64,000 nucleotides of DNA, taken from positions 1 to 64,000 of the forward strand of contig JANQRG010000048.1 in assembly GCA_028284665.1 (NCBI GenBank), read 5' to 3'. The notes below the pieces were generated by a model. That model searched no databases. It was given only the letters and a program-made list of their open reading frames with translations, and was not told the origin of the DNA. The translations under genes were made by a program, and so were the position numbers. Origin of the DNA: Croceivirga sp. GTDB lineage: Bacteria > Bacteroidota > Bacteroidia > Flavobacteriales > Flavobacteriaceae. Of the stretch, positions 61,279 through 64,000 are shown piece by piece. How positions within the stretch are numbered: position 1 is the first letter of the stretch; each line of letters opens with the position of its first letter.

Positions 61279-62652
61279 TTAACCCGCCACAGTATCCGGA
61301 TTGTACCCCAAATAAGGCACCTGGTATTCTTTAAAGGTAATCCCCTGCGACTGCAATTCGGAAAGGATGGGTTGGTATACTTCTTTTGAAATAGGAATCT
61401 GTACTCCTGGAGTTGTTATTTTTTTATTGAGGATATTCAGCGTGGCAATAGCTACGGGAAGCCCCACCGTCTTGGCCATTGCCGTGAAGGTCCTGTCTTC
61501 ACCAAGTACCACCATATTGGCATCGAGCTGGCGCTTTTTTCCGTTTAATTCATATCCAAATTTGTGGTACATCACGATCATATCTTTTTCATCTTCCCCA
61601 AGGGTCCAGCTATTCTCTAAAATATGTTGTAATGCTTTCGCTGGGGTAGCATTCGCCAGGGGGATTTTTTTATTGGGATTGAAGATATCCAGTTCTTCCA
61701 GTTTTTCCCACATAATATCGTCCTGGTCGATTTTTAAATAATGACGAAGTTTTAGTTCAACAGAATCCGTTGGAGAGTACGGTAAAAAGAGATTTACAAA
61801 TTCCCGAAAGGACATGCCTTCGGAGTTTTCGATGTGGTAACTATCATCTGTCATACCAAGTTGCACAAAAATATTCCAGGCTCTGGAAAAGCCTACCCTT
61901 CGCATTGTGCCGCGATATAATGTCAAAACATCTTCCAAACCATAGGCCTCCCTGTACCATAACGAGTCTCTGTTGGCATAGGCCTCAAACCTTCCATAGC
62001 CTTCGATGTCCAGGAATTCTGTCCTACGGAATAACTTGTGATAGGGGATGTACTTGTAGGTGCCTTCCTGTATGAACTTTGCGGCTCCTCCTTGCCCTGC
62101 GATTACCACATTGCGTGGATTCCAGGTGAACTTATAGTTCCAAAGGTTGGTGTCGCTTTCCAGAGCGACCAACCCCCCTGTAAAGGATTCGAAAAGCAAC
62201 ATTTTTCCCCCCTTACCACGGATACGATCTATTATTTCCATGGCACTCATATGATCGATACCCGGATCCAGGCCAACTTCGTTCAAGAAAACCAGCCCGT
62301 GTTTCCGGACATCATTTTCCAGTTCTCGGATCTCTTTGCTGATGTAGGAAGCTGTGACAAGATGTTTTTGATATTGAATACAATCCTGTGCTACACTAAG
62401 GTGCATACGAGCAGGTAACATAGAGACCACAATATCACAGTTAGAGACGGCTGCTTTTCGGGAAGGGGGGTCGTTGACATCGACTGGGATTACCCGGCAA
62501 TTCTTATGTGCTGCAATCGCTTGGGGAATTGCTTTTGGGTTGATATCGCCAATGGTTAACAGCAATTGCTCTGATATCGATTTCTTTAAAAAATAATCCA
62601 ATAAAAATGAGGTGGATTTCCCGGCACCAAGCACCAAAATTTTACGAACCAT
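61279..62652 (-). CDS. Saccharopine dehydrogenase-like oxidoreductase
   Basis: A 457-residue enzyme. Rossmann loop VLGAGKSTSFLLDYF at the N-terminus, DPPSRKAAVSNCDIVVSMLPARMH, the GLDPGIDHMSAMEIIDRIR segment, and a C-terminal domain with FTGGLVALESDTNLWNYKFTWNPRNVV. It fits the lysine-catabolic branch: saccharopine to alpha-aminoadipate semialdehyde or a related step. Pairing with an Lrp regulator supports an amino-acid role. Confidence 0.9.
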   Translation of the reverse strand: MVRKILVLGAGKSTSFLLDYFLKKSISEQLLLTIGDINPKAIPQAIAAHKNCRVIPVDVNDPPSRKAAVSNCDIVVSMLPARMHLSVAQDCIQYQKHLVTASYISKEIRELENDVRKHGLVFLNEVGLDPGIDHMSAMEIIDRIRGKGGKMLLFESFTGGLVALESDTNLWNYKFTWNPRNVVIAGQGGAAKFIQEGTYKYIPYHKLFRRTEFLDIEGYGRFEAYANRDSLWYREAYGLEDVLTLYRGTMRRVGFSRAWNIFVQLGMTDDSYHIENSEGMSFREFVNLFLPYSPTDSVELKLRHYLKIDQDDIMWEKLEELDIFNPNKKIPLANATPAKALQHILENSWTLGEDEKDMIVMYHKFGYELNGKKRQLDANMVVLGEDRTFTAMAKTVGLPVAIATLNILNKKITTPGVQIPISKEVYQPILSELQSQGITFKEYQVPYLGYNPDTVAG

Positions 62653-62731
62653 AGGATTAAATTACCTTTGTCACTGAACACTGCTAAAGTATCAAATCGT
62701 TATATTTTTAAAAGATTGACACCTTTAAGTT

Positions 62732-63115
62732 ATGAACAAAACAATTTTGATCACAGGATTACTCTTTGGAATGTTGGCGGTAGTATTGGGGGCTTTTGGC
62801 GCACATTCCCTTAAAAAAGTCCTTACCATAGAAGCATTGGATACCTTTGAAACAGGAGTGAAGTATCAAATGTACCATGCACTTTTCTTATTGGTGCTAG
62901 GCGGAATTACGACCCTACCGGATACTACTAAAAAAGTCGTCTTCTATCTTATTGTGATAGGTACGGTATTGTTTTCCTGCTCTATCTATCTGTTGGCCAC
63001 CAACAAACTTACTGGCTTTGATTTCAGAAAAATTGGTTTTGTTACGCCCATTGGGGGTACCTTGCTCATTTTAGGATGGGGATATTTACTTTTTGCGATT
63101 TTGTCCAAAAAATAG
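62732..63115 (+). CDS. DUF423 family membrane protein
   Basis: A 127-residue protein with four spans and the family start TILITGLLFGMLAVVLGAFGAHSLKK. Function unknown. It is divergent from the dehydrogenase gene with an 79-base gap that includes a TACCTTTG -7 box on the plus strand. Confidence 0.9.
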   Translation: MNKTILITGLLFGMLAVVLGAFGAHSLKKVLTIEALDTFETGVKYQMYHALFLLVLGGITTLPDTTKKVVFYLIVIGTVLFSCSIYLLATNKLTGFDFRKIGFVTPIGGTLLILGWGYLLFAILSKK

Positions 63116-63160
63116 CGCAAACAAAACGCTGAAGGAGTATACACAGGAGCTATAATTTTT

Positions 63161-63168
63161 TAGTTTTG
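63161..63168 (+). promoter_or_regulatory. Bacteroidetes -7 box (TAGTTTTG) for pckA
   Basis: A perfect TAnnTTTG match 24 bases before the pckA ATG. Confidence 0.6.
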
Positions 63169-63192
63169 TACCCATCTTAAAAACCGTACTAT

Positions 63193-64000
63193 ATGGCAAA
63201 TGCTTCCCAGGAATCGAAAACGATTTCGCTGGCAACTTATGGAATCCATCACAACAATTTTCATTACCAACTTACTCCTGATGAGTTACATGACATTACC
63301 CTCAGGAAGGGAATGGGTACGGAATCGTCTTTAGGAGCGATTGCAGTAAGTACCGGTGAATTTACAGGACGGTCTCCATTGGATCGTTTTATTGTAAAGG
63401 ACGATATTACCAAAGATAAGGTGTGGTGGGGCGACATTAATATTGCTTTCGAACCCGATCAGTTTGATGCATTATATGCCAAGGTAGTTGCCTATATGAA
63501 CGAAAAGGAGCTTTTTGTTCGGGATGCCTACGTATGTGCAGACCCGGAGTATACAATGAACCTCAGAGTGATTAATGAATACCCTTGGTCCAATATGTTT
63601 GTCTACAATATGTTTCTGCGGCCTCAGGAAAAAGAACTGGAAAATTTTGAACCGGAATGGACGGTTTTGAATGCACCGGGCTTTATGGCCGACGCTAAAG
63701 TAGATGGTACACGTCAGCATAATTTTGCTATTCTGAATTTTTCGAGAAAGATCGCGCTGGTGGGAGGAACGGGATACACCGGTGAAATTAAAAAAGGGAT
63801 ATTTTCTGCGCTAAACTTCATTTTGCCTGTTGAGCACAATGTACTACCCATGCACTGTTCCGCCAATTTGGGGGAATCCGGTGACACGGCTTTGTTCTTC
63901 GGTTTGTCCGGAACAGGAAAAACCACCTTATCTACAGATCCGAATCGAAAACTGATTGGGGATGATGAACATGGATGGACCCCTGAAAATTCGGTATTCA
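63193..64000 (+). CDS. pckA: Phosphoenolpyruvate carboxykinase (ATP), partial at 3' end
   Basis: The first ~269 residues of the ATP-type enzyme that converts oxaloacetate to phosphoenolpyruvate in gluconeogenesis. Visible motifs: STGEFTGRSPLDRF near the N-terminus, the family segment LPMHCSANLGESGDTALFF and the P-loop GLSGTGKTTLS with the following GDDEHGW metal site. The start is ATG 63193, 24 bases after the promoter box. The remaining ~half lies beyond the window. Confidence 0.97.
   Translation, partial: MANASQESKTISLATYGIHHNNFHYQLTPDELHDITLRKGMGTESSLGAIAVSTGEFTGRSPLDRFIVKDDITKDKVWWGDINIAFEPDQFDALYAKVVAYMNEKELFVRDAYVCADPEYTMNLRVINEYPWSNMFVYNMFLRPQEKELENFEPEWTVLNAPGFMADAKVDGTRQHNFAILNFSRKIALVGGTGYTGEIKKGIFSALNFILPVEHNVLPMHCSANLGESGDTALFFGLSGTGKTTLSTDPNRKLIGDDEHGWTPENSVF

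Noticed and set aside
1-64000. CRISPR array, insertion sequences, prophage or rRNA/tRNA genes
   Set aside because: No regularly spaced repeats, transposase genes, phage structural genes or RNA gene signatures were seen, although no exhaustive search could be run.

Overview
The window looks like a chromosomal stretch of a marine-type Flavobacteriaceae (Bacteroidetes). The evidence is TonB-dependent receptors with a carboxypeptidase-like N-terminal domain, a type IX secretion (gliding-motility) C-terminal domain, flavobacterial families such as DUF3127 and DUF3098, the long (952-residue) form of leucyl-tRNA synthetase, and repeated Bacteroidetes-type -7 promoter boxes (TAnnTTTG) in front of genes. 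I saw no rRNA, tRNA, CRISPR array, insertion sequence or prophage.

Layout. 1-1069: an ECF-type sigma factor and a truncated TPR membrane protein. 1408-2914: a small integron-like module made of an attC-like 115-base palindrome, one cassette-like gene and a divergent tyrosine recombinase. 3084-8157: a minus-strand operon of TonB receptor, short-chain dehydrogenase, two paralogous DinB-like proteins and an SRPBCC lipoprotein, with a divergent LytS/LytTR two-component pair at 8392-10238. 10300-15297: adenosylhomocysteinase, a phosphopantetheinyl transferase and a vitamin uptake operon (thiamine-binding-like protein, PnuC, NadR-like kinase, DUF4301). 15504-20631: a signalling island with an NtrC-type regulator, a hybrid histidine kinase, two paralogous small secreted proteins and a 45-residue membrane protein, all with strong terminators. 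20713-23985: a TPP riboswitch controlling a TonB receptor and a Thi5/ThiY-like binding protein. 24078-24175: two hairpins with matching 25-base loops in opposite orientation. 24287-33736: a mixed housekeeping stretch (Gfo/Idh oxidoreductase, GreA, HIT protein, histidine kinase, DUF3127, AtoE transporter, Aat, sodium/solute symporter) with an AT-rich PIN-like gene wedged between greA and the HIT gene.

33844-37280 holds Tag glycosylase and a SbtA-like bicarbonate transporter cluster with a LysR regulator and two paralogous ~100-residue proteins. 37914-43949 is a TetR / ABC exporter / HlyD / TolC-like operon plus a YitT protein; its ABC ATPase domain has lost several catalytic motifs. 44950-50341 has a phytase-like lipoprotein, a thioredoxin-like protein and a minus-strand cell-envelope group (ftsX, DUF3098, uppP, truB, TonB-like). 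50407-59625 contains a type IX-secreted adhesin-like protein, leuS, a SemiSWEET, alanine dehydrogenase, a YugP-type peptidase, and a Crp-like regulator followed by a DoxX/SDR pair. 59742-64000 has ferritin, an Lrp regulator next to a saccharopine dehydrogenase-like enzyme, DUF423 and the start of pckA.

The best candidates for something undescribed are the integron-like module at 1408-2914, the paired-hairpin element at 24078-24175, the exporter with a degenerate ATPase, and the riboswitch-controlled Thi5-like protein that has no signal peptide and lacks the Thi5 catalytic residues. All functional calls are from reading the sequence and family memory; no database search was run.
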